A stretch of DNA of 64,000 bases from Mesobacterium_A hydrothermale (GTDB lineage: Bacteria > Pseudomonadota > Alphaproteobacteria > Rhodobacterales > Rhodobacteraceae), in NCBI RefSeq assembly GCF_035818635.1, contig NZ_JAYLLH010000004.1, positions 124,001 to 188,000 on the forward strand, read 5' to 3'. This document shows, one piece after another, positions 1 through 7,581 of the stretch. How positions within the stretch are numbered: position 1 is the stretch's first letter; each line of letters opens with the position of its first letter. The notes beneath the pieces were generated by a model. The model made no database searches and was not told the DNA's origin. It worked only from the letters and a program-made list of their open reading frames with translations. A program made the position numbers and the translations under genes.

Positions 1-119
1 ACAACCCCAAGGTTTTCACCTTCGGCGCCGATCAGTCGGATTTCGGGGGCCCGGATGCGCTCATTGACGCGGGGGCCTGTGTCGCGCGCGGGTGGCGCGT
101 TGTGCGGTCTGCGGGCTAT
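1..119 (-). CDS. infC: Translation initiation factor IF-3, N-terminal part (cut by window edge)
   Basis: Only the first 39 codons are present; the gene runs out of the window at base 1. The translation contains VNERIRAPEIRLIGAEGENL, the typical IF-3 N-terminal domain start, preceded by ARRPHNAPP, which is how Rhodobacteraceae IF-3 proteins begin. IF-3 binds the 30S subunit and checks the initiator tRNA and start codon. No ATG, GTG or TTG lies at the expected place. The codon before ARRPHN is ATA (119-117), with a good Shine-Dalgarno AAAGGA eight bases upstream (133-128). A non-canonical start is the known basis of infC autoregulation in other bacteria, where AUU is common. Identity is strong; the AUA start is inferred from homology and the ribosome site. 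Confidence 0.9.
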   Translation of the reverse strand, partial: MARRPHNAPPARDTGPRVNERIRAPEIRLIGAEGENLGV

Positions 120-321
120 GGTAACGTTCCTTTGTCGTGGTTCTTACTAGCTGCGCAAGGTAGACTTGCCATCGGTGTGATTCAAGCGGATTCCCGGCGG
201 TTTGTCGCGGATATGCCGATTGATGTTGGAACTTCCCCTTGTCCTTCGACCCGGATGGGCACAAGTCACGGGACAGATGACGCGGGCCTTCGCGGCCTGC
301 CCGGACAAAGGAGACCGGACA

Positions 322-1245
322 ATGAAGAATATCCTCGTCGCCGCGGTGATCGCGGCTGGTACGGCTGGTGCGTATTTCTACTACACCCGCAGCTTGCTGG
401 AGACCGAAGCGGCCGCTCCCGCATCTGACGCGCAGGTGACGGCGCCCGCGCCGCTGGATACTCCGGCGGCGGACCCCGCGCCTGAAGCCGCCGCACCCAA
501 GGCGATAACCCCTGCCGAGACAGCAGCGCAGGCCGCGGAACAGGCGGTCGAGGCCGCAACATCCGCCGCAGAGCAAGCCGCAGACACGGCGACCACCGCG
601 GCGGAACAGGCGGTTGACGCCGCGAAAGAGGCGGCCAGCGATGCTGCCGCCGCACTGGACGATGCGGCGCAAAAGGCCGCGGACACCGCAGAGCAAGCCG
701 CGCACAGCGCGACTGACGCCGCCACCGACGCCGCCGCGGCGGCAGGAGAGGCCGCGTCTTCGGCGGTTGATGCCGCCACGGACGCTGCGAAAGAGGCAAT
801 GAGCGTGGCCACCGATGCCGCACAGACCGCAGAACAGGCGGCGGAAGCGGCGAACGAAGCCGCGACAGAGGCCGCAAGCAGCGCAGAGACTGCCGTGGAA
901 GCCGCAGTCGAAGACTCGACCGAAGCCGCCGCCACAGTGGCCGGCGATGCCACCGAAGCGGCTGACGGAGCGGTCGAAGCGGCATCCGATGCCGCAGAGG
1001 CCACGACCGAGGCCGCGGCTCAGGACACGGTGACGGGGGCTGCGGACGCGGCGCAGCCCGGGATCGCCGATCTGCTGACCGTCGATGGCTTCAACTTCGA
1101 CAAGGTCGGAGAGATGATCGACGGCGCCGACATGGGCGCGATCCAGAAGGCTACGCTGAAGGAAGTGTTGCGTCAGGCCCAGGACAACCCTGACGCTCTG
1201 AAGGCTGCGCTGACGCAGGTCAAGCAGGCGCTGGGAATGAACTGA
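322..1245 (+). CDS. Alanine-rich, membrane-anchored coiled-coil/LEA-like protein
   Basis: 307 residues. The ATG at 322 is chosen over an upstream in-frame start because AAAGGAG lies at 307-313 and the protein then begins with a hydrophobic segment (residues about 3-20) that could be an uncleaved anchor or signal. Residues about 30-245 are an extreme Ala/Glu/Thr/Asp sequence with repeating AAEQA, DAAxxA and EAAxxA units, predicted helical and resembling TolA-like or late-embryogenesis-type amphipathic helices. The last 60 residues are different: a compact, less biased segment (from IADLLTVDGF onward) with an acidic, helical look. No enzyme motif is visible. It sits between infC and ssb and is followed by a bidirectional terminator. 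The function is unknown; a structural periplasmic or stress role is only a guess. Confidence 0.75.
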   Translation: MKNILVAAVIAAGTAGAYFYYTRSLLETEAAAPASDAQVTAPAPLDTPAADPAPEAAAPKAITPAETAAQAAEQAVEAATSAAEQAADTATTAAEQAVDAAKEAASDAAAALDDAAQKAADTAEQAAHSATDAATDAAAAAGEAASSAVDAATDAAKEAMSVATDAAQTAEQAAEAANEAATEAASSAETAVEAAVEDSTEAAATVAGDATEAADGAVEAASDAAEATTEAAAQDTVTGAADAAQPGIADLLTVDGFNFDKVGEMIDGADMGAIQKATLKEVLRQAQDNPDALKAALTQVKQALGMN

Positions 1246-1301
1246 GGCCTCTGACACTCTTGTTCCGGGGGCGCTGCCCCCCGGACAGCGGGGCACAAAA
1301 G

Positions 1302-1330
1302 AAAACCGCCGGGTTGGACCCGGCGGTTTT
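1302..1330. terminator. Bidirectional Rho-independent terminator
   Basis: Perfect 13-bp inverted repeat AAAACCGCCGGGT / ACCCGGCGGTTTT with a three-base loop, flanked by T-runs on both strands. It lies between the convergent alanine-rich gene and ssb and can end both transcripts. Confidence 0.9.
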
Positions 1331-1351
1331 TGTTTGCGGATGTTTGAACGA

Positions 1352-1891
1352 TCAGAACGGGATTTCGTCGTCGATGTCGCGCGACGGCGGGCGCGAACCG
1401 CCGCCACTGCCCGAACCACCGCCGTAACCGCCACCGGACCCGCCGCCGAAGCCGCCCGAGCCGCCGCCGTAATCCTGGTCATACCCACCGCCCGAGGAGC
1501 CGCCGCCGAAACTGCCACCGCCGCCGCTGCCGCCCTCGCTGCGCCCATCCAGCAGGGTCAGTTCCCCGCGGTAGGGCCGCAGAACGATCTCGGTCGTGTA
1601 GCGATCCTGGCCGGACTGATCCTGCCACTTGCGGGTTTCCAACTGGCCTTCGATATAAACCTTGGAGCCTTTGCGCAGGTACTGTTCCGCGATGCGCGCC
1701 AGCGGTTCCGAGAATATCGCGACCGAATGCCATTCGGTGCGTTCACGTCGTTCGCCGGTGTTGCGGTCTTTCCAGTTTTCAGATGTTGCGATACGAAGAT
1801 TGCAGACCTTGCCGCCGTTCTGGAAGGTCCGCACTTCGGGGTCGCGCCCCAGATTGCCGACCAGAATGACCTTGTTGACGGATCCTGCCAT
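1352..1891 (-). CDS. ssb: Single-stranded DNA-binding protein
   Basis: 179 residues from the second of two adjacent ATGs (1891), which is better spaced from the AGGGGGA ribosome site than the first (1894). An OB-fold domain occupies residues about 3-110, with SVNKVILVGNLGRDPE at the start and the WHSVAIF strand. A Gly/Ser-rich flexible linker (about 115-168) follows, then the canonical acidic tip DDEIPF, which recruits replication and repair partners. It coats ssDNA as a tetramer during replication, recombination and repair. In some related genomes ssb lies beside uvrA; here the divergent neighbour across the promoter region is a lytic transglycosylase. Confidence 0.97.
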   Translation of the reverse strand: MAGSVNKVILVGNLGRDPEVRTFQNGGKVCNLRIATSENWKDRNTGERRERTEWHSVAIFSEPLARIAEQYLRKGSKVYIEGQLETRKWQDQSGQDRYTTEIVLRPYRGELTLLDGRSEGGSGGGGSFGGGSSGGGYDQDYGGGSGGFGGGSGGGYGGGSGSGGGSRPPSRDIDDEIPF

Positions 1892-2101
1892 CATTTCCCC
1901 CTGCGGTGGTTCTCGATTCCGTGCCCTCGTGGACTGTTCCAGATGCTATAGCCGGGCAGAGACTGAGGGGACAGAGTGAATTTCCGATTAACGGGCCTTC
2001 GTCGGGCCAGAGACCGCCGATTGCCACAAGATGGGGTGGCACCATGCGTCAAAATCGCTATAGTTTCGCGCAGAGTTCAGGGGCGCGAAGGGCTGAAGGT
2101 T

Positions 2102-2707
2102 ATGGCAGCAGGACGGGCAAGCACCGTAGCAGCGATCATTGCGCTGGCTGTGGCCGGACAGGCGCAGGCAGACGTCTTGTCGTCCAAGAACCGCGCTCGG
2201 CTGTTTTCATCGCAGACCCGCGTTCTCGATACCCGCGCGGCGCAGCAATACAACAACTCTGTCAGGTTGCAGCCGCCCAAGGTGGTGACGCCCACAAAAT
2301 GGGGCAGCGATGACGGCGTCTCGCCGGCCTATCGCGGGCGCTACAAGGGCGTCTATGCCGGCATGGCACGCGAGGCTGCGCGCAAGCACGGCGTGCCCGA
2401 AGACCTGTTCCTGCGCTTGGTGCAACAGGAATCCGGCTGGAACCCCTCGGCCAAGTCACACAAAGGCGCGATCGGTCTGGCCCAGCTGATGCCGTTCACC
2501 GCCCGCAAACTGGGCGTTGACCCGCACGACCCGGCGCAAAACCTGGAAGGTGGCGCGCGCTATCTGAAACAGATGCACGCCAAGTTCGGATCCTGGCGGC
2601 TGGCGCTTGCGGCCTACAATGCGGGGCCGGGGGCGGTGGAAAAACACGGCGGTGTGCCGCCATACCGCGAGACCAAGAATTATGTGAAAAAGATCTGGGG
2701 AAGCTGA
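2102..2707 (+). CDS. Periplasmic lytic transglycosylase (SLT family)
   Basis: 201 residues. The ATG at 2102 is chosen because it gives a clean signal peptide (residues 1-23, ending AQA-D) behind a GAAGG ribosome site; an in-frame extension upstream has no signal character. The SLT domain covers about residues 82-200. E110 in QQESGWNP is the expected catalytic acid, followed by GAIGLAQLMP and the substrate-groove motif AYNAGPGAVEKHGGVPPY. Such enzymes cleave the MurNAc-GlcNAc bond of peptidoglycan to form 1,6-anhydro ends. It is small for the family and lacks a LysM or SPOR module. It appears monocistronic. Confidence 0.92.
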   Translation: MAAGRASTVAAIIALAVAGQAQADVLSSKNRARLFSSQTRVLDTRAAQQYNNSVRLQPPKVVTPTKWGSDDGVSPAYRGRYKGVYAGMAREAARKHGVPEDLFLRLVQQESGWNPSAKSHKGAIGLAQLMPFTARKLGVDPHDPAQNLEGGARYLKQMHAKFGSWRLALAAYNAGPGAVEKHGGVPPYRETKNYVKKIWGS

Positions 2708-3011
2708 GGGGCGCTCCGGGTCTGACCTGGGCCGTCGCTCGCCCGACACATTGTTCTTCCGCCGACACCATCGCTACGGCTCATGCGTTCACTGCGGCTG
2801 CTTGCCGTGCGCCTTTGATCGGGTGCCGCCCCTTCCAACGCATATGACGCAAGGGGTGACTGCGCTTCCTGAACAGGATGCGCGTGCAGATTGCTCGCGC
2901 CCATCGCTCACATGGCACATCTGGTGTCCCATGTGTTCACTCGCGATGTGCCCACCCACAGCTTCCGTCAAACCAGGGGCGCCCGTGCCGGGTATGAGCA
3001 GGCGCCCTTTC
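2708..3011. other. 304-bp intergenic region with nested hairpins
   Basis: No coding frame here is convincing. A nested dyad is visible: CATCGC (2902-2907) pairs with GCGATG (2943-2948), CACATGG (2909-2915) with CCATGTG (2929-2935), and CAC/GTG at the tip. Further right, GGGCGCC and GGCGCCC (about 2977-3010) form a weak terminator-like stem for the minus-strand transporter operon. No T-rich tail follows the nested dyad. Confidence 0.5.
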
Positions 3012-5099
3012 TTATTCTGCCGCGATCTTGATCACCGGTTCCATACTGGCAAAGTCTTCCTCTGACAGGTGACACTTGATCTGGTGGCCGTTGGCCATGG
3101 TGCGCTGCGGTGGCACCTCGCGCTCGCACAGGCCGCCGGGCACATGCGATTTCCACCGGCAGCGCGTCTGGAACGGGCATCCCGGCGGCGGGTTCATGGC
3201 GGACGGAATGTCGCCTTCCAGCACGATCTCGGTTTTCTTGACGCTGGTGTCGGCAATGGGAACGGCGGACAACAGCGCCTCGGTATAGGGGTGGTAGGGC
3301 GGCGAGAACACCTGATCGGTGGTGCCCAGTTCGACCACATGGCCCAGATACATCACCATCACACGGTCCGACAGGTAGCGCACGATAGACAGGTCATGGC
3401 TGATGAACAATAGCGTCGTCTTCTGTTCGCGCTGGATTTCCATCAGCAGATCCGTCACCGCCGCCTGCACGCTGACATCCAGCGCCGACACCGGTTCATC
3501 GGCCACCACGATCCGTGCACCGCCCGCAAAGGCACGGGCAATCCCGACCCGCTGTTTCTGCCCGCCCGACAACTGGCGCGGCATCCGCGTGGCGAATTCG
3601 CGTGGCAGTTTCACAAGGTCCAACAGCCGCAGCATCCGGCCCCAGCGGTCGGCATCGTTGTCGCCCACATCGAAAACTTCCAGCGCCCGGACGATCTGCC
3701 GCCCGACGGTCATCGACGGGTTCAGCGTATCGAAGGGGTTCTGAAACACCATCTGGACATCGGCGATGGTCTGGGTGTCACGCGCCTGGATCGGGGTGGA
3801 TTCGATGTTTCGGTTGTCCAGCAGGATCTGGCCGTCGGTTGCGGTTTCGAGCCCCATCAGCACCTTGGCAAACGTGGACTTGCCACAGCCGGATTCCCCG
3901 ACGATGGCCAGGGTCTCGGACTCGCGCGCCTCGAACGACAGGGTTTCGTTGGCCTTGACCACCTTCATCGTGCCAGACCCGCCAAACAGCGCATTTGCCG
4001 CGACTTCGTAATATTTCTTCAGGTTGTCCATCTTCAGGACGACCTTGCCGATCTCACCCTTTTCCCGGGTCTCTCCCAGGGTGATCGGTGCGTGCCAGTC
4101 GATTTCCTGGTACTTCAGGCAGCGCGTTGCATGGCGGTCGTTGCCGGGCACGTCGAACATCGGAATATCCTGTGCGTCGCAACGCCCGGCCTCGAAATAG
4201 TCGCAGCGCGGGCCGAAATTGCAGCCCGGCGGACGTTCGTGGGGCAGGGGAAAGTTGCCGGGTATGGCAACCAAAGGGCGGGCATTCTTGTCCGCCCCCG
4301 GCAACGGGATCGACCGGAACAGTGCCTGTGTATAGGGGTGCTGCATCTCGTCGAACACGTCCTTGATGCTGCCGCGCTCCACTGCCTCGCCGGAATACAT
4401 CACGCACAGCCGGTCGCAGGTTTCCAGAACCAGACCAAGGTTGTGGCTGATGAACAGCATAGAGGTGCCGTATTTCCGCCCGAGGTCCTTGACCAGTTCG
4501 ACGATCGCCGCCTCGACCGTCACGTCCAGCGCGGTGGTGGGCTCGTCGAGGATCAGCAGTGACGGTTTCGACATCAGCGCCATGGCGATGACGATGCGTT
4601 GCTGCTGTCCTCCCGACAACTGGTGCGGATAGCTTTTCAGCATCCGCTCGGGGTCGGGCAGCTTCACGTCGGTCACCACCTCAAGCGCGCGCTTGTAGGC
4701 CTCGGCCTCGCTGACCCCTTCGTGGATCATCGGCACTTCCATCAACTGTCTGCCGATCTTCATTGCCGGGTTGAGCGAGGCCATCGGCTCCTGATAGATC
4801 ATCGCGATTTCGTTGCCCCGGATATCGCGCAACTCGTCGGCGCTCATCTGACCCAGGTCGCGGCCCTTGAACTTGATCGAGCCACCGACGACGCGCCCGT
4901 TCTTGCCCAGATCCTGCATGACTCCCAGCGCCACGGTGGACTTCCCGCAGCCGGATTCGCCGACAAGCCCCACCGCCTCGCCAGGCTGCACCTTGACCGA
5001 GAAATCCATCACCGCCGGGATTTCCCGCAGCCGGGTGAAGAAGGAAATCGACAGGTTGTCGATTTCAAGGATTGGCCCGTCATAGTCAGGTTGTTTCAT
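3012..5099 (-). CDS. Fused double ATPase of a peptide/oligopeptide ABC transporter
   Basis: 695 residues, two complete ABC modules in one chain (YejF-like, equivalent to DppD plus DppF). The start at 5099 has GGGAGAG upstream and begins just before the first ABC fold; upstream in-frame sequence is an extragenic repeat. Walker A GESGCGKST occurs at residues 47-55 and again near 400. Signatures LSGGQQQR and LSGGQKQR, Walker B LLILDEPT and IVVADEP, and two C-terminal oligopeptide-transporter extensions (CNFGPRC and CPFQTRC, Cys-containing) are all present. It powers uptake through the two permeases encoded upstream. The operon order on the minus strand is binding protein, permease, permease, ATPase. 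The substrate is probably peptides or related compounds; specificity cannot be read from sequence. Confidence 0.93.
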   Translation of the reverse strand: MKQPDYDGPILEIDNLSISFFTRLREIPAVMDFSVKVQPGEAVGLVGESGCGKSTVALGVMQDLGKNGRVVGGSIKFKGRDLGQMSADELRDIRGNEIAMIYQEPMASLNPAMKIGRQLMEVPMIHEGVSEAEAYKRALEVVTDVKLPDPERMLKSYPHQLSGGQQQRIVIAMALMSKPSLLILDEPTTALDVTVEAAIVELVKDLGRKYGTSMLFISHNLGLVLETCDRLCVMYSGEAVERGSIKDVFDEMQHPYTQALFRSIPLPGADKNARPLVAIPGNFPLPHERPPGCNFGPRCDYFEAGRCDAQDIPMFDVPGNDRHATRCLKYQEIDWHAPITLGETREKGEIGKVVLKMDNLKKYYEVAANALFGGSGTMKVVKANETLSFEARESETLAIVGESGCGKSTFAKVLMGLETATDGQILLDNRNIESTPIQARDTQTIADVQMVFQNPFDTLNPSMTVGRQIVRALEVFDVGDNDADRWGRMLRLLDLVKLPREFATRMPRQLSGGQKQRVGIARAFAGGARIVVADEPVSALDVSVQAAVTDLLMEIQREQKTTLLFISHDLSIVRYLSDRVMVMYLGHVVELGTTDQVFSPPYHPYTEALLSAVPIADTSVKKTEIVLEGDIPSAMNPPPGCPFQTRCRWKSHVPGGLCEREVPPQRTMANGHQIKCHLSEEDFASMEPVIKIAAE

Positions 5100-5140
5100 C
5101 AGTTCTCTCCCTTTCGGAGCCACCAGAGAGCCCGCATCTG

Positions 5141-5194
5141 CGCCTCTTCTGGCGGAAAATATCCCGGGGGGTCCGGGGGGCTGGCCCCCCGGCA
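5141..5194 (-). repeat. Extragenic repeat copy 1 (hairpin plus CCGGGATATTTTCCGCCAG core)
   Basis: Read on the minus strand, downstream of the permease stop: a GC-rich dyad, then CCCCGGGATATTTTCCGCC and AGAAGAGG. The same layout recurs at 12102, 32471, 38098, 48975, 54541 and 62641. Confidence 0.8.
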
Positions 5195-5201
5195 CCGTTC
5201 A

Positions 5202-6389
5202 TCAATCGCGCAACGATTCCTCGCGCAGCCCATCAGCCAGCAAGTTCAGGCCCAGCACCAGCGACAGCAGCGCCAGCGCCGGTGGCAGCGCGGGGTGCGG
5301 ATAGATCGACAGCAGCTTGCGCCCGTCGTTGATCGTGGTCCCCCAGTCCGGGCTTTCCGGCGGCAGGCCCAGTCCGAAGAACCCCAAGGTCCCCAGCAGG
5401 ATCGTGGTGTATCCGATCCGCAAGCAGAAATCGACGATCAGCGGTCCGCGTGCGTTGGGCAGGATTTCCCACAGCATGATGTACCAGGGGCGCTCGCCCC
5501 GGGTCTGGGCGGCAGCCACGTAGTCCCGTGTCTTGATGTCCATGGTCAGTCCGCGAACGATGCGGAAAACCGTGGGCGAATTGACGAAGACCACCGACAC
5601 GAACACAACCAGGATCCCCGGCGGGATGTCGAACAGGTCCACGGGCCAGAAGGCGATCTTGGTCCCTTCGGCATTGATCGCCGAGCCATAAAGCACCACC
5701 AGAGGGATCAGCACGAGGGCCAGCCAGGTATAGTTCTTGCCTGGCTGGGTCCGGTAGCGTGCGTTGATCAGCACGCCAAAGAAGATCAGCGGGAACAGGA
5801 ACAAGACGGCTGCCATGTATTGCGGCAACCCGGTCAGCACGATTTCCGGCGTGACCAGCAGGTAGAACAGCAAGATCACCGGGAAAGCCAGGATCAGGTT
5901 GGCCAGGAACGACAGCGTCGTGTCCAGCTTGCCACCGTAGTAACCCGCCGGCAGGCCCAGAGTGATCCCCACCATGAAGGCGAACAGCGTGGCCAGCGGC
6001 GCGATCTGGATCACGATCCAGCTGCCTTTGACCACCCGACTGAAGATGTCGCGCGCCAGGTTGTCGCCACCCAGCAGATAATAGGGATAGTCCCCCGCCT
6101 CGGCACCGCGCAGCGGCGTGCCCGGCAGCTTGTTTTTCATGCCCGACACCTGTCGGATCGGGTCGTGGGTGATCAGCAGGTCCATGGCGGCAAAGACACC
6201 GGTGAAGACCCAGAACATGACGATGGCAAAGCCGATCATGCCGATCGTGCTGTCGAACAGTTTGCCGTAAAGCCCCAGCTTGCGCTTGAATTTGATCGAC
6301 ACGACAAAGGTGACAACCAGCGCGATCCAGACCGGCGTCAGCTGTGTCAGGATGCGGGTGATGATTTCAGCCCAGGAAAGCGGTTCCAT
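5202..6389 (-). CDS. Peptide ABC transporter permease (DppC/YejE-like)
   Basis: 395 residues with an N-terminal membrane segment, a large loop that mentions no recognisable enzyme motif, and a C-terminal BPD_transp_1 domain. The EAA-type coupling helix is visible around RDYVAAAQTRGERPWYIMLWEILPNARGP, which contacts the ATPase. About six transmembrane helices are expected. It forms the inner-membrane channel with the partner permease just upstream (11-bp gap). It is longer than a typical DppC (about 300 residues) because of extra membrane segments between about residues 120 and 200. Confidence 0.9.
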   Translation of the reverse strand: MEPLSWAEIITRILTQLTPVWIALVVTFVVSIKFKRKLGLYGKLFDSTIGMIGFAIVMFWVFTGVFAAMDLLITHDPIRQVSGMKNKLPGTPLRGAEAGDYPYYLLGGDNLARDIFSRVVKGSWIVIQIAPLATLFAFMVGITLGLPAGYYGGKLDTTLSFLANLILAFPVILLFYLLVTPEIVLTGLPQYMAAVLFLFPLIFFGVLINARYRTQPGKNYTWLALVLIPLVVLYGSAINAEGTKIAFWPVDLFDIPPGILVVFVSVVFVNSPTVFRIVRGLTMDIKTRDYVAAAQTRGERPWYIMLWEILPNARGPLIVDFCLRIGYTTILLGTLGFFGLGLPPESPDWGTTINDGRKLLSIYPHPALPPALALLSLVLGLNLLADGLREESLRD

Positions 6390-6400
6390 CTGGTCTCTCC

Positions 6401-7447
6401 TTAGCTGATGCTGATACGCGGGTTGAGGTAGACATAGCCGATGTCGGAAATCAGCTGCGTCACAAGGACGACGACAACCGAAACCACCGACACGCCCAGA
6501 AGCAATTCGATGTCGTTGTTGCCGGCCGCCTGCACCAGCGTCCAGCCAAAGCCTTTGTAGTTGAACAGCGTTTCAACGATCACAACGCCGTTCAGAAGCC
6601 ACGGAAACTGAAGCATGATCACCGTGAATGGTGCGATCAGCGCGTTCCGCATCGCGTGCTTGATGACGATGTTACGGAACGACACGCCCTTCAGCCGGGC
6701 GGTGCGGATGTATTGCGCTGTCATGACCTCGGCCATACTGGCGCGCGTCATCCGCGCGATATATCCCATACCGTAGAGCGCGATGGTCAGCACCGGTAAG
6801 GTGAAGTTGGCAAAGGTGATATCCTCCATCGCGCTGGTCGCTGTCCCCTTGAACCATTTCAACCCTACCGCGGAAGAGGCGAACACCGCGATGAAGATCA
6901 CGCCCGAGACATATTCCGGCGTGGCCGTTGTGGTGATCGACACTGTCGACAGGGTACGGTCGGTCACCGATCCCTCGCGCATCCCGGCCAGAACCCCGAT
7001 GATCAGCGCCGAGGGCACCATCACGACCATGACCCAGAACATCAGCTTGGCGGTCTGCCATCCACGGACCGACAGGATGTCTCCGACACCGTCCTTGAAC
7101 ACCGTCGACCGGCCCCATTTGCCTTGCAGGATGCCACAGAAATTGGGCGCCTCTTCAGCGGACATGCCGGGTTCGATGCAGCGGCCCGTAACCTTGCCAT
7201 CCGGCGCTTCGTATCGGTGCGACGGCAATACCCCAAGCCATTCGCCGTACTTGACCGGAAGTGGCTGAAGATATCCGCCCTTTTCCAGCCAGCTCGATAC
7301 CTCGGCATCCGACATGCGGAAGTTGCCTTCGGATTTGGCCAGCTTTTCAAGGTTCGGGTAAAGGTTCGTCAGGAAGAAGACGATGAAGGTCAGGCAAAGC
7401 GCCGTCAGGATCATGATCCCGACACGCCGTAAGATGAACAGTCCCAT
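6401..7447 (-). CDS. Peptide ABC transporter permease (DppB/YejB-like)
   Basis: 348 residues. It starts with the typical DppB-type helix (LFILRRVGIMILTALCLTF) and carries an insert of about 80 residues before the permease core. The BPD_transp_1 domain occupies roughly residues 135-345 with the coupling motif MTAQYIRTARLKGVSFRNIV. It pairs with the downstream DppC-like protein. It is separated from the binding-protein gene by 134 bases that contain a strong intrinsic terminator, so the permease and ATPase genes should be expressed below the level of the binding protein. Confidence 0.9.
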   Translation of the reverse strand: MGLFILRRVGIMILTALCLTFIVFFLTNLYPNLEKLAKSEGNFRMSDAEVSSWLEKGGYLQPLPVKYGEWLGVLPSHRYEAPDGKVTGRCIEPGMSAEEAPNFCGILQGKWGRSTVFKDGVGDILSVRGWQTAKLMFWVMVVMVPSALIIGVLAGMREGSVTDRTLSTVSITTTATPEYVSGVIFIAVFASSAVGLKWFKGTATSAMEDITFANFTLPVLTIALYGMGYIARMTRASMAEVMTAQYIRTARLKGVSFRNIVIKHAMRNALIAPFTVIMLQFPWLLNGVVIVETLFNYKGFGWTLVQAAGNNDIELLLGVSVVSVVVVLVTQLISDIGYVYLNPRISIS

Positions 7448-7539
7448 AAGCGCCCCTGTTGGTGGCTGTGGCCGGTCGATACGTCGTCAACGGGCCTTGT
7501 CGGCTGTGTGTGCGGCCTTAGGGTACCTGGCCGCAGGGC

Positions 7540-7568
7540 AAAAAGGGCCGCTCATTTCTGCGCGGCCC
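7540..7568 (-). terminator. Attenuating terminator between binding-protein and permease genes
   Basis: On the minus strand GGGCCGC (7568-7562) pairs with GCGGCCC (7551-7545) and is followed by TTTTT. It lies after the binding-protein stop and before the permease start, a common arrangement that lowers membrane-component expression. Confidence 0.8.
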
Positions 7569-7581
7569 CGGTGACGAAGGG

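Noticed and set aside
1265..1285. GC dyad CCGGGGGCGCTGCCCCCCGG as an eighth extragenic repeat
   Set aside because: It has the hairpin but lacks the TATTTT core and trailing AGAAG, so it is not counted as a full copy.
2751..3065. Small plus-strand frame in the gap before the ABC operon
   Set aside because: No ribosome site, mixed composition and an overlap into the ATPase 3' end; no sign of selection.
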